Shown: positions 20,503 to 28,940 of the stretch, in pieces | How the letters are laid out: every line of letters begins with the position of its first letter | How positions within the stretch are numbered: the stretch's first letter is position 1 | NCBI GenBank assembly: GCA_030753265.1 | Contig: JASMCQ010000093.1 | Span: forward strand, 1-46,868 | Origin: Dehalococcoidia bacterium | Lineage (GTDB): Bacteria; Chloroflexota; Dehalococcoidia; UBA3495 | Direction: 5' to 3' | DNA: 46,868 bases | Notes under the pieces: model-generated | What the model was told of the DNA's origin: nothing | Database searches by the model: none | What the model saw: the letters and a program-made list of their open reading frames with translations, nothing else | Program-made: the position numbers and the translations under genes

Positions 20503-21378
20503 TTACCCGCGGGTTGGCGGCAGAAGGGGCAGCACGCTGGACAACCAAGTCTGAGCGGTAACCCGCACCTTCTCCGGTTTACTCAAAGAGATCCGGTGGT
20601 TCAGGACGTCGTAACCGGCGTCTTCGATACGATCCAGCACCTTCCGGTACAGTTGGCCGAGCACCGCGGGGCAGGCCCGGGAGCGAAACGAGAGATAGGG
20701 CAAAAGCTGAAATCCGCTCCGGAAGTACCATTTGGCGCGGTCGGCTTGATGCCGCATCAACTCGATGAAGGCCGGGTTGACGACCCGGGCCTGCAATTCC
20801 GCCTCCGAATACCCGAAGCGGGCCATCTCGTCCTGGGGCAAGTAGATCCGGCCGAACTCCAGGTCCTCCCGCACGTCCCGGGCGATGTTGGTCAGCTGCA
20901 TGGCCAGCCCCAGGTCAATGGCGTGCTCCTTGGCCGCGGGGTCTTTATACCCGAAGATTTGGATGCAGATCAACCCCACCACCGAGGCCACCTGGTAGCA
21001 ATACCGGCGCAGTTGCTCGAAGTCTTCGTACCGGTCTTTGACCAGGTCGCACTCGACCCCGGATATGACCTCTTGGAAGTATTCCTGGGGAATATCATAC
21101 CGCTCGGCGACGTCGGCCAGGGCCATGAAAACCGGGTCGCCGGGGTGCCCCAGGTAGGTTTTTTCAAGCTCTTTTTGCAAACCGGCCAACGCGGCAAGCT
21201 TCTCATCTTGGGAGCCCAACCGGTCGACGGCGTCGTCGCAGTACCGGCAGAACGCGTAGGCCACGTAGATGGCCCGGCGCCGCACTGCCGGGAGCGTCAG
21301 GAAAGCGTAGTAGAAGTTCTTGGCTTCCCGTAGCGTGATCGACCGGCACTCGTCGTAGGCCAAATCCAGATCTGTCAC
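20503..21378 (-). CDS. Squalene/phytoene synthase family protein (HpnD-like)
   Basis: The 291-residue trans-prenyl head-to-head condensing enzyme has two Asp-rich motifs: C-D-D-A-V-D near 47-52 and D-V-R-E-D-L-E-F-G-R-I-Y-L-P near 167-180, binding Mg and two farnesyl diphosphates. In the hopanoid setting it should make presqualene diphosphate or squalene. The second motif is closest to HpnD/CrtB-type enzymes. The companion enzymes HpnC and HpnE of the three-enzyme squalene pathway are not in the window, so either they lie elsewhere or this enzyme makes squalene alone. GTG start at 21378; 43 bases after the cyclase gene. Confidence 0.88.
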   Translation of the reverse strand: MTDLDLAYDECRSITLREAKNFYYAFLTLPAVRRRAIYVAYAFCRYCDDAVDRLGSQDEKLAALAGLQKELEKTYLGHPGDPVFMALADVAERYDIPQEYFQEVISGVECDLVKDRYEDFEQLRRYCYQVASVVGLICIQIFGYKDPAAKEHAIDLGLAMQLTNIARDVREDLEFGRIYLPQDEMARFGYSEAELQARVVNPAFIELMRHQADRAKWYFRSGFQLLPYLSFRSRACPAVLGQLYRKVLDRIEDAGYDVLNHRISLSKPEKVRVTAQTWLSSVLPLLPPTRG

Positions 21379-21421
21379 GGCGCGCCTTTTCGACCCGAAC
21401 CGACTATTCCCCGGGCCCTGG

Positions 21422-21865
21422 TTATTCCCCCACCACCTGCACCATCACCTCCCTGGGTCGCGCACGGTCAAGCTCGATGAAAAAGATGCTCTGGTAGGGG
21501 CCAAATTGCATCAGCCCGTCGATTACGGGCACGGTCTCGCTGGTACCCAGCAGCAGGTGTTGCACGTGGGCATGGCCGTTGGGTGACTCATCTGAACTCA
21601 TATTGACGGTCCGGATACTGAAGTCGTTGTGGTCGTACCCGCCGTTGCGGGGCGACATCTTCTCCAGGAATTTGGCCATATCCTGGAGCAGCAGTGGCTC
21701 GTTCTCATTGATTTTCACCGCGGCGGTAGTGTGTTTGGAGTAGACCACCGCGAAGCCGTTGCTGACGGTGGATTTGGCCACACATTTGCAGACCCAGTCG
21801 GTGATATCAATGAACTCCGGCGCCCTTTGAGTGCTTAACTGGAGGCAAAAAGATTTGCTTTTCAT
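21422..21865 (-). CDS. YjbQ/UPF0047 domain, possible internal start within the cyclase fusion
   Basis: ATG at 21865 begins a 147-residue segment equal to a full stand-alone YjbQ protein. AGGAAGGA lies 12 bases upstream, so internal initiation is plausible. YjbQ-family proteins have a weak thiamine-phosphate synthase activity reported for some members, but their physiological role is unclear. The segment keeps the conserved H-T-T and H-A-H-x-x-H elements and ends with F-F-I-E-L-D, as in free-standing homologues. This entry marks the domain; it is in the same frame as the cyclase. Confidence 0.55.
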   Translation of the reverse strand: MKSKSFCLQLSTQRAPEFIDITDWVCKCVAKSTVSNGFAVVYSKHTTAAVKINENEPLLLQDMAKFLEKMSPRNGGYDHNDFSIRTVNMSSDESPNGHAHVQHLLLGTSETVPVIDGLMQFGPYQSIFFIELDRARPREVMVQVVGE

Positions 21866-23953
21866 TATGTTTTCCGATCCTTCCTGTCTCCCTGCGATTG
21901 GAAATGCACCGTCGGTCACAACGGTCTCGGTTTTTCTCTGGGCATCGCCCTTTGCGTTGAGAAGCCTAGCATACCGGCCCAAGGCCATCAACGGCCAGGT
22001 GTTCCGGTACAGGTGGTAGTTGATCATGAATCCGGCCGGCATATCCAGCCCCTGGTGGCCTCGTTCTCCGGGTCTTGGAAGGGTATCCACCCGCTCTCCC
22101 ACGCCATAGCCGGGGAAACCGGTGCCGGTGAAATACGGCTCGTCCCAGCAACCATCCCGGTTCTGGGTAGTCAGCAAGTAGCGGATTCCCCGTTGGGTTG
22201 CCGGGTGGGCATCTTCCCCCGCGGCCAGCAACGCCATCAAGGCCCAGGCGGTCTGCGAGGCCGTGCTGGCCCCTACCCCACGGAGCGCCGGGTCAACGTA
22301 GGAACCGCAGCTTTCCCCCCAACCGCCATCACCATTCTGGTGGGCCAGAATCCAGTCCACGGCCCGGCGGATGTAGGGTTGGTCCCTGTCTTCGCCCATG
22401 GCGGCCAGCGCCGGCAACACGGCCCCGGTCCCGTAGACGTGGTTGACGCCCCAGCGCCCGAACCAGGACCCGTCTTCTTCCTGCTCTTGACGTAGATAGG
22501 CGTAAGCCCGGCGCAGGGCCGGGAAGTGGCGGTCGTAACCCAGCCGGCCAAACATCTCCACCAAGTGAGCGGTGACATCCGCGCTGGGTGGGTCCAAAGT
22601 CTCTCCAAAGTCGGAGAAGGGAAGCATGGTAAGGTGCTTGCGGCCATTGTCCTTGTCGAAGGCGGCCCAACCGCCGTTCTTGGATTGCAGGGCCAGCAGC
22701 CACTCAACACCGCGGCCGATGGCCTGCTCGCGGAGATGGTCAATCGCAGGGTCGAGGCGGGCCGAAGTGAGAGCCACTACCACTTCCGACGCGTCGTCGA
22801 TATCCGGATACCGGTCATTATGGAACTCGAAGGACCAGCCGCCGGGTTGGGTGTTCTTGGCCCGGACCTGCCAATCGCCGGCGGTCAAGATCTGCTGGTC
22901 CAGCAGCCAGCGGGTGGACCGGCGCACCATGGGATCGTCCTCCGCCACCCCGGATTCCAGCAGGGCCTGCTGCGCCAGACAGGTATCCCAAACCGGGGAC
23001 ATGCAGGCCTGGACCATGCAGGTATCTTCGTCCTCGATGGCATATCCCTCGAATCCCGCATACCCTTTTTCCATCACCGGGTGGCCGGGTGGAAACCCCA
23101 GGTGATGCAATGCGATGAGGGAGTAGACCCAGGGCGGCTGGATCCCGGCCCAGCAACCGTCCGCTTCTTGATGATCCAGGATCCAGTCGACGAGTCTCTT
23201 CTCCGCCCTCGCCCGTAAGGGGTGAACCGGAAACTTCCGGTACAATCCGGCAATCCGGTCCAGGCGGTGCAGCACCCCGGCCCAGCCCCACCCGGTCTTG
23301 GGCTTGGGAAGCGAGTAATCGGTCTCGTTCCGGGGCAGGGGGTAAATCTCGTCGATGCAAGCCGACTCGGGCACGGGGCAACTGGGCCGGTGAGTCAGAA
23401 TGAGAAGCATGGGCACCATGGTGGCCCGGGCCCAACTGGCGAACTCGTATAAGTTGAAAGGGACCCAGGAGGGCAGAAAGATCATTTCGGGGGGCATGTT
23501 GGGCGTGCCCCGCCAGTCCCACTGCCCAAACAGGGCCAGCCAAACCTTGGTGAAGACGCGGACTTTGGGCACGCCCCCCCGAGACATGATAAAACGCCGA
23601 GCCCGGCGCAGAGGTCCTGAATCCGCGGAGTAGCCGGCCAGTTTCAAGGCAAAGTAACACTCCACGGAGGTGCTCAAATCTCCGGGGGCCTGGTAGTACT
23701 GCCCCCAGGAGCCGTCCTCCCGCTGTTTGCTCAGGATGTAGTTGGTGACCTTACGCCAGCGCTCCCGGTCCTTCCGGCCCAGGAAGTAGCACAGCATCAG
23801 GTACTCGGCCTCCATGGTGGCGTTCGTCTCCAGTTCGCCACACCAGTAGCCGTCCGAGTGCTGGCTTCGGCGAAAGTAGCCCTGGATGCGCCGGATGGCC
23901 TCGTCCACAGCTTCTCTGACTGGTCTCTCCGTTGTGCTCGTCTGACTTCCCAT
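21422..23953 (-). CDS. shc: Squalene-hopene cyclase fused to a C-terminal YjbQ/UPF0047 domain
   Basis: This is an 843-residue fusion. Residues 1 to about 665 are a complete squalene-hopene cyclase: the D-x-D-D acid motif at D384-I-D-D387, and QW repeats such as Q-R-E-D-G-S-W, Q-E-A-D-G-C-W, Q-S-K-N-G-G-W, Q-N-G-D-G-G-W and Q-N-R-D-G-C-W. The cyclase ends with the usual Y-R-N-T-W-P-L-M-A-L-G-R-Y. An in-frame linker of about 30 polar residues follows. Residues 697-843 form a whole YjbQ protein, with S-K-H-T-T-A-A-V and G-H-A-H-V-Q-H-L-L-L-G. The cyclase acts at the membrane to fold squalene into hopene. The linker has no stop codon. A start codon with an RBS exists for the YjbQ part alone, so it may also be made separately. 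It lies 45 bases after hpnA. Confidence 0.92.
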   Translation of the reverse strand: MGSQTSTTERPVREAVDEAIRRIQGYFRRSQHSDGYWCGELETNATMEAEYLMLCYFLGRKDRERWRKVTNYILSKQREDGSWGQYYQAPGDLSTSVECYFALKLAGYSADSGPLRRARRFIMSRGGVPKVRVFTKVWLALFGQWDWRGTPNMPPEMIFLPSWVPFNLYEFASWARATMVPMLLILTHRPSCPVPESACIDEIYPLPRNETDYSLPKPKTGWGWAGVLHRLDRIAGLYRKFPVHPLRARAEKRLVDWILDHQEADGCWAGIQPPWVYSLIALHHLGFPPGHPVMEKGYAGFEGYAIEDEDTCMVQACMSPVWDTCLAQQALLESGVAEDDPMVRRSTRWLLDQQILTAGDWQVRAKNTQPGGWSFEFHNDRYPDIDDASEVVVALTSARLDPAIDHLREQAIGRGVEWLLALQSKNGGWAAFDKDNGRKHLTMLPFSDFGETLDPPSADVTAHLVEMFGRLGYDRHFPALRRAYAYLRQEQEEDGSWFGRWGVNHVYGTGAVLPALAAMGEDRDQPYIRRAVDWILAHQNGDGGWGESCGSYVDPALRGVGASTASQTAWALMALLAAGEDAHPATQRGIRYLLTTQNRDGCWDEPYFTGTGFPGYGVGERVDTLPRPGERGHQGLDMPAGFMINYHLYRNTWPLMALGRYARLLNAKGDAQRKTETVVTDGAFPIAGRQEGSENIMKSKSFCLQLSTQRAPEFIDITDWVCKCVAKSTVSNGFAVVYSKHTTAAVKINENEPLLLQDMAKFLEKMSPRNGGYDHNDFSIRTVNMSSDESPNGHAHVQHLLLGTSETVPVIDGLMQFGPYQSIFFIELDRARPREVMVQVVGE

Positions 23954-23998
23954 TACCAGTTTCCAATTACGGCAGGACCCAATTACATGGGTCTGGCC

Positions 23999-25024
23999 CT
24001 ACCTCCGGTTTCTCCCTCCCGTTCCGATTGTTTCTTTCGTCCGAGTATACCCGTGGTCAACGAACCACCTGACCGACCTCTCAAGGGCCGCCTCCACCGG
24101 GCTCTGGGGCTGGCCCAACTCGCTGACCGCCTTCTGACAGCTAACGTACATTGGAGTTCTCGCCACCTTCAGCCCTTCCAAGGGTATCCGCGGCTCCCGG
24201 CCCAGGACTCTCCCCTCCACCAATTGGTCCAGGTACCCGGCTCCCAGGGCCAGCCAGTAGGGAGCACGCCACCGGGGCGCCCGCCGCCCGGTGGCTTCCT
24301 GGAGCATGGCGAATACCTCCCGCAGCGTCACGTTCCGGTTGCCCAGAAGATAACGCTGGCCCGGCTCTCCTCGTTCCATGGCCAGGATGTGCCCGGCCGC
24401 CACGTCCGCCACGTCGACCAGGTTCATGCCCGTCTCCAAGTATACCGGGATGCGTCCCCTCAAGAAGTCCAGCACCATCCTTCCGGTGGGTGTGGGCTTG
24501 ACGTCCCAGGGACCGACCGGAGTGGTGGGATTGACCACCACCACGGGCAAACCTTCCGAAGCCATGGTCAGCGCCAGGCACTCCGCCCGGTACTTGGACT
24601 TCTTGTAGTGCCCCACCAGATGGCTGGGGTCCAGGGGGGTGTTCTCGGTCCCCAGCTCCCCGGCGGCCAGACCGACGGTGGACACGGTGCTGGTGTAAAT
24701 CACCCTCGAAACCCCGGCTTGCCGGGCCGCCTCCAAGACGTTGGCCGTGCCACCAACGTTGGTCTGGTACACCAGGTCCGGGTCCGGCGCCCAAAAAGTG
24801 TACGCCGCCGCACAGTGAAATACCACCTCGCACCCTTGGAGGGCCCGGTCCACCGAATCCCGGTCAAGGATGTCCCCGGGTACTTGCTCCACCCCGGTGC
24901 CGTCGATTGTTAAGGTGTTGCTTCCCGGCCGGACCAGCGCGCTGACATCATAGCCACGCCGCCGGAGTTCTCTCGCCAGGTTGCCACCAACGAACCCAGT
25001 AGCTCCTGTAACCAGGACTCTCAT
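23999..25024 (-). CDS. hpnA: Hopanoid-associated sugar epimerase HpnA
   Basis: The 341-residue extended SDR has V-T-G-A-T-G-F-V-G-G-N-L at residues 5-16, the hopanoid-epimerase-type F-H-C-A-A-A-Y near 70, S-T-V-S-T-V-G near 112, and Y-K-K-S-K-Y (catalytic Y-x-x-x-K) near 140. N-P-T-T-P-V-G-P-W-D is a strong HpnA marker. The exact reaction of HpnA is not settled; it is found in hopanoid operons and is thought to act on the sugar-derived side chain. Start ATG 25024 overlaps the hpnG stop by four bases (ATGA). An in-frame extension to 25453 is antisense-like noise inside hpnG and was ignored. Confidence 0.9.
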   Translation of the reverse strand: MRVLVTGATGFVGGNLARELRRRGYDVSALVRPGSNTLTIDGTGVEQVPGDILDRDSVDRALQGCEVVFHCAAAYTFWAPDPDLVYQTNVGGTANVLEAARQAGVSRVIYTSTVSTVGLAAGELGTENTPLDPSHLVGHYKKSKYRAECLALTMASEGLPVVVVNPTTPVGPWDVKPTPTGRMVLDFLRGRIPVYLETGMNLVDVADVAAGHILAMERGEPGQRYLLGNRNVTLREVFAMLQEATGRRAPRWRAPYWLALGAGYLDQLVEGRVLGREPRIPLEGLKVARTPMYVSCQKAVSELGQPQSPVEAALERSVRWFVDHGYTRTKETIGTGGRNRR

Positions 25025-25848
25025 CCAGGCCTGCTCCCGCCGGACCCGGCGGGCTTGGCGGGGGAAGGCGGATTCGCCCGCGGCTGGACGCCCCGCGCCT
25101 CGCTCGATTGCCCCAGGAAGGCGGTGGCGAAACGGGTCAGGGCCCTTTGGGCCCGAGGGAGCCGGCGGGCTAGCCCCAGCAAGGCGGGTATCCGCCACGG
25201 CATCACCGCAACGGTGACGGCGGCCCTGGTTCGGGAGCGGCTCAGGCCCAGCAGGTAGCCGGGCAGGGCCTGGTCTGCCGCATCCAGGACCACCCGGGCC
25301 GAAAGGAAGGGCACCCCCGCTTCCCGCGCCGCCGCCGCGACCCAGTAGTCTTCCATCTCCACGATGCCGACGGGGTACCGGAAGCGGATGGCCCGCTTGG
25401 CTTCGGGAGTCGCCACCAGGTGGTCGACCGTCAGGGAATCGCTGTTGACCCACGTCTCGCCGGCGGCAGTGGCGGCCCGGACCCCCTGCCGAAACATCTC
25501 CGGGCCCGGAGCCAGGTATTCCCCGGCCGGCTCCTGCCGGTAGTAGCGGGAAGACAGGACCAGGGTCCCGGCCCCGATAGCCGGGTCAACCCCGCCGGCA
25601 AACCCCAAAAGCAACAACCTTTCCATGGAGGGCGAACTGGAGGGCGAACTGGAGGGCGAACGATCGCCGTTCATCCCCTGGCGTTGCAACAGCGCATTCA
25701 CAGCCGTCTGAGCCGCGGACCTTCCCACGCCGATGACGCGGAGATCTGCCGCTACGGACGCCTCAGGCTCCGAAGCGTCGGCTCGTCCCTCCAACTGCTT
25801 CCGGAGGAGAACCAACTCCTGTTCCATGCTGGCGACGATGGTTAACAC
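25021..25848 (-). CDS. hpnG: Hopanoid-associated phosphorylase HpnG (adenosylhopane nucleosidase)
   Basis: The 275-residue purine nucleoside phosphorylase-fold protein begins I-V-A-S-M-E-Q-E-L, the usual start of the PNP/MTAN superfamily. It has G-F-A-G-G-V-D-P-A-I-G-A-G-T-L near 83-98 and E-M-E-D-Y-W near 171, matching the E-M-E element that contacts ribose in the superfamily. HpnG removes adenine from adenosylhopane. A Ser/Pro tract (residues about 64-74) comes from a 12-base tandem repeat. The GTG at 25848 is chosen because it includes the conserved first strand. The C-terminal 45 residues are Arg/Pro-rich and not conserved. Confidence 0.85.
   Translation of the reverse strand: MLTIVASMEQELVLLRKQLEGRADASEPEASVAADLRVIGVGRSAAQTAVNALLQRQGMNGDRSPSSSPSSSPSMERLLLLGFAGGVDPAIGAGTLVLSSRYYRQEPAGEYLAPGPEMFRQGVRAATAAGETWVNSDSLTVDHLVATPEAKRAIRFRYPVGIVEMEDYWVAAAAREAGVPFLSARVVLDAADQALPGYLLGLSRSRTRAAVTVAVMPWRIPALLGLARRLPRAQRALTRFATAFLGQSSEARGVQPRANPPSPAKPAGSGGSRPG
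25627..25662. repeat. Three tandem 12-base repeats in hpnG
   Basis: The unit ggagggcgaact occurs three times in a row (last copy ends in g). It is in frame and encodes the S-P-S-S tract on the minus strand. It can change copy number without breaking the frame. Confidence 0.85.
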
Positions 25849-25863
25849 CGGGCCTCCTGGCCG

Positions 25864-26904
25864 TCACGCCGCGGTGATGCCGGCCTTGCCGGCGGCACCG
25901 GACGTGATCAGCGTCGCCCAATCCCTGGGAGTGGTGACGGCCTGGAAGATGGTTGCCGATTCGAACCCGCAATGCATCATGCAGTTAGCGCAACGAGGGT
26001 CCTTGCCCACCCCGTAGCGGTCCCACAGCGGGCCTTCGTACAGATCGTTGACGTTTTGAGTGTGCTCGTCGGCCAGGGGATAGCAGGGCTTGCGCCACCC
26101 CATTATGGTGTAGGTTGGACTGGACCAAGCGGCGCACTGGTAATCCCTGGCCCCGCGCAGAAAATTCAGGTACAAAGGGTTGTTGTAGAACCGCATGCCC
26201 GCGGTACTGGCGGGGTGCAGCAGCTTCCGGAACATGGTTTGAGACTCCCTCCGGGTCAGGAACAGGTCCTGGTTGGACGCATCCGGGAACTCGTACCCCG
26301 GTGAAATCATGGAGCCTTCGACGCCCATGCCGCCCACCAGCCGGAACATCTCCCACAAATCTTCTAAGTCGCTGTTGCGGAACACGGTGGTGTTGGTGCA
26401 GACCCGGTATCCCCGGTCCAGCGCCGCCTCCATGCCTTGAACGGCCTTCCGGAAAACCCCGGCTCGGGCCACCGACTCGTCGTGTTTCCGCTCCATTCCA
26501 TCCAGGTGGACTACCCAGCAGAGGTGCTTGGAAGCGGGCACCTGGTCGAGCATCCGCTCCAGCAACAGCCCGTTGGTGCAGCAGTAGACGAAGTGCTTTC
26601 GCGCCACCAACCGGTTGATAATCTCATCGATTTTGGGATGAATGGTGGGCTCTCCGCCGGCGATGGAAACGATGGGCGCCCCCGATTCCTTTACCGCGTC
26701 CAGGGCCACGTCCACCGGCATCATTTTTTCGATAACCGGCCGGTACTCCCGGATGCGCCCGCACCCGCCGCAAGCCAGGTTGCACATCTCCAGGGGCTCC
26801 AGCATGGTCACCAGCGGGAACCGTTTCCGGCCCCGCAGCCGGTTCTTCAATATGTAGAAACCCAAGCGTACAGCGAGTTCAGCGGGTCGTTTGGCGCGTT
26901 TCAT
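25864..26904 (-). CDS. hpnH: HpnH, radical SAM adenosylhopane synthase
   Basis: The 346-residue radical SAM enzyme adds the 5'-deoxyadenosyl group to diploptene, the first step to C35 hopanoids. The [4Fe-4S]-binding C-x3-C-x2-C is C41, C45, C48 in M-C-N-L-A-C-G-G-C-G. The G-G-E-P SAM motif follows at about 84-87, and a C-terminal cysteine cluster C-A-N-C-M-M-H-C-G typical of HpnH is present. Length is normal. It lies 35 bases after the prenyl synthase and 15 before hpnG. Confidence 0.95.
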   Translation of the reverse strand: MKRAKRPAELAVRLGFYILKNRLRGRKRFPLVTMLEPLEMCNLACGGCGRIREYRPVIEKMMPVDVALDAVKESGAPIVSIAGGEPTIHPKIDEIINRLVARKHFVYCCTNGLLLERMLDQVPASKHLCWVVHLDGMERKHDESVARAGVFRKAVQGMEAALDRGYRVCTNTTVFRNSDLEDLWEMFRLVGGMGVEGSMISPGYEFPDASNQDLFLTRRESQTMFRKLLHPASTAGMRFYNNPLYLNFLRGARDYQCAAWSSPTYTIMGWRKPCYPLADEHTQNVNDLYEGPLWDRYGVGKDPRCANCMMHCGFESATIFQAVTTPRDWATLITSGAAGKAGITAA

Positions 26905-26939
26905 CTGGCCTCAGCATCAAAGGGTCAAAGCCCTCGGGG

Positions 26940-28010
26940 TCAATACTCTCGCCATGCCAGGTAGTCCACCAACTCCTCCGCCTCGGTCCTAGCCCAAGGC
27001 GGCAGCGGGATCGAGTCCAAAGCCTTCAGGGCCGCGGCGGCGCTAGCCTCTGTGACTCGCTGGGACTGCTCGCGGGCGCCCACCTCCTCCAGCACGGCCA
27101 GCACCCGGATAACGTCCTCTTCGTCCAGCTCCTCTTTCCGGTAGATCCGCATGAGGTCATCGCGCGCCGGGCCGCCGGCCTGGCTGAAGGCGACCACTAC
27201 TGGGAAAGACTTTTTCCGGCGCCGGATGTCGTTGCCCGAGGCCTTCCCGATGGTGGTCTCATCCCCCCAAATGCCCAGGTAGTCGTCCCGGACTTGAAAG
27301 GCCCGGCCCAGGTAGCTCCCAACCTGCCGGAAAGCCTCGACCGCCGCTACGTCGCCACCAGCCAGCAGGGCCCCAATCTCGAGGCCGCTGCGAATCAAGG
27401 CCCCGGTCTTGAGCGCGATCATCGTGAGGTATTCTTCGGTGGTAATGTCCGATCTGGACTCGAAGGCCATGTCCTGGCACTGGCCCTCGATCATCTCCAG
27501 GTAGGCGGAGGTCAATATCTCCGAGACCTTCAGGACCGTCTCCGGCGGCGAGTTCCGGCGGGCGGCCCCAAGCAGGGCCAGGTCCCCAACGGACTGCATG
27601 GCGTTGCCGGCCACCAGCGCTTTGGGTATTCCCCACAAGCTCCAGACGGTCGGCTGATGGCGCCGCTCCAGGTCCTGGTCCTGGATGTCGTCGTGGACCA
27701 GGGAGAAATTGTGGATGAGTTCCAAAGCGGCGGCGCCCGGCAGGGCCCTATCGGTTTCCCCAGAGAGGGCTTCACAGGCGAAGAGGCAGAGGGTGGGGCG
27801 CAGTGCCTTGCCCTGGGAGACGGGCGACTGGGCCGGGTTGCCGTGCCGGTCTACCCACCCCAGGTGATACCGGAGCAACACGTGGAGATCGGCATCGTCG
27901 GAACCCGGCACCGACCTGGAAAGCTCCTGCTCCACCAGGTCCTTATACCGGGCGAACATCGCCGGAAGTTCCGGCCCGGTTCTCGCTTTAGCCATCGAGT
28001 TTCGGGTCAT
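26940..28010 (-). CDS. Polyprenyl (farnesyl/geranylgeranyl-type) diphosphate synthase
   Basis: The 356-residue isoprenyl diphosphate synthase condenses isopentenyl diphosphate with allylic diphosphates. The first Asp-rich motif is D-D-I-Q-D-Q-D near 107-113 with F five residues before it; the second is D-D-Y-L-G near 242-246. G-K-A-L-R-P is present near 68. As the first gene of the hopanoid operon it most likely supplies farnesyl diphosphate for squalene. Start choice is open among TTG 28040, ATG 28010 and ATG 27995, none with a strong RBS; I took 28010. The promoter at 28106-28135 fits any of them. Confidence 0.9.
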   Translation of the reverse strand: MTRNSMAKARTGPELPAMFARYKDLVEQELSRSVPGSDDADLHVLLRYHLGWVDRHGNPAQSPVSQGKALRPTLCLFACEALSGETDRALPGAAALELIHNFSLVHDDIQDQDLERRHQPTVWSLWGIPKALVAGNAMQSVGDLALLGAARRNSPPETVLKVSEILTSAYLEMIEGQCQDMAFESRSDITTEEYLTMIALKTGALIRSGLEIGALLAGGDVAAVEAFRQVGSYLGRAFQVRDDYLGIWGDETTIGKASGNDIRRRKKSFPVVVAFSQAGGPARDDLMRIYRKEELDEEDVIRVLAVLEEVGAREQSQRVTEASAAAALKALDSIPLPPWARTEAEELVDYLAWREY

Positions 28011-28105
28011 GCCACGACCAATCGCTTCCAAGTTGGACAACGAATTCCGTCGGGGCGACGCCGGGCGCCCTAGCTAGCGGGATACATCGAGTAACGATGT
28101 TTGGA

Positions 28106-28135
28106 ATCCTAGCAAAGCATAAACGACAGTGTCAA
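28106..28135 (-). promoter_or_regulatory. Sigma-70-type promoter of the hopanoid operon
   Basis: On the minus strand TTGACA (28135-28130) and TAGGAT (28111-28106) are 18 bases apart. It sits just downstream of the moaB terminator and about 95 bases before the first gene. Both boxes are identical to those of the suf promoter. Confidence 0.65.
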
Positions 28136-28154
28136 GTGTATCTGAACGATCGAT

Positions 28155-28180
28155 AAAAAACCCCGGATTTCCATCCGGGG
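28155..28180 (-). terminator. Intrinsic terminator after moaB
   Basis: On the minus strand an 8-bp perfect stem CCCCGGAT / ATCCGGGG (28180-28161, four-base loop) is followed by six T's (28160-28155). It lies 120 bases after the moaB stop and just ahead of the hopanoid promoter. Confidence 0.85.
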
Positions 28181-28299
28181 AAAAGCCGGTTTGGGTCTTT
28201 GACCGGCGCCATCGAGGCCCAATCCCGGCAGGCGGCGGTTGGCCGGCGGGAGCAGCTCTCCCGCGGCGGGCCAAACCGGCCTACTGTTACACCGGATGC

Positions 28300-28791
28300 T
28301 TACACCGGGTGCTCGCTGACGTTCTCTTTCCTGAGCAACTCCAGGGCGTGGGCGAGGACCGGGTTGACCACCTCCAGGCACTCGCGGACGGCTTTGAGGC
28401 TGCCCGGCAAGGTGATGATCAGCGTGTTTCCTCGAATTCCAGCCACGGAGCGGCTGAGCATGGCCATGGGGGTGAACTGGAGGGTTTTAGCCCGCATCGC
28501 CTCGGCCAGGCCGGGGACTTCCTTATCGAAGATCGAGAGGCAAGCCTCGGGGGTGACGTCCCGGAGGCCCATGCCGGTCCCACCGGTGGTGATGATCAGG
28601 TTCACGTCGGGGGCGCCCGCCCACTTGGCGAGCTTGCCGGCGATCAAGTCCACATCGTCGGGTACTACCTCATAGCGGACCACCCGGAAGTTCTGGGGTT
28701 CCAGCGTTTCCCTGATGGCCTGCCCGCTGGTGTCCTCGCGCAGTCCCATGTGGCCGGACGTACTTACGGTCAAGATGGCTAACCCGAACAT
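28300..28791 (-). CDS. moaB: Molybdenum cofactor biosynthesis protein MoaB/MogA family
   Basis: The 163-residue protein binds molybdopterin and catalyses or assists its adenylylation before molybdenum insertion. The key motif is I-T-T-G-G-T-G near 83-89, followed by R-D-V-T-P-E-A near 93-99. The ATG at 28791 has a good RBS (GGAGG, five bases upstream), so the longer frame to 28854 is rejected. With mobA in the same window it provides cofactor steps for the formate dehydrogenase. It ends in an intrinsic terminator. Confidence 0.9.
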   Translation of the reverse strand: MFGLAILTVSTSGHMGLREDTSGQAIRETLEPQNFRVVRYEVVPDDVDLIAGKLAKWAGAPDVNLIITTGGTGMGLRDVTPEACLSIFDKEVPGLAEAMRAKTLQFTPMAMLSRSVAGIRGNTLIITLPGSLKAVRECLEVVNPVLAHALELLRKENVSEHPV

Positions 28792-28940
28792 GGCTACCTC
28801 CGAAACCCATGATACCATGCGGCCCATCCAACGGTAACTCAGTCGAACAGCCACCTACCCATTTGCCCGTTCCGTTGGCCTACAACACAATACCTGAACG
28901 GAGAGGCCACTCCCTCTAGTGACGTGCCCCCGTAGGTTTT

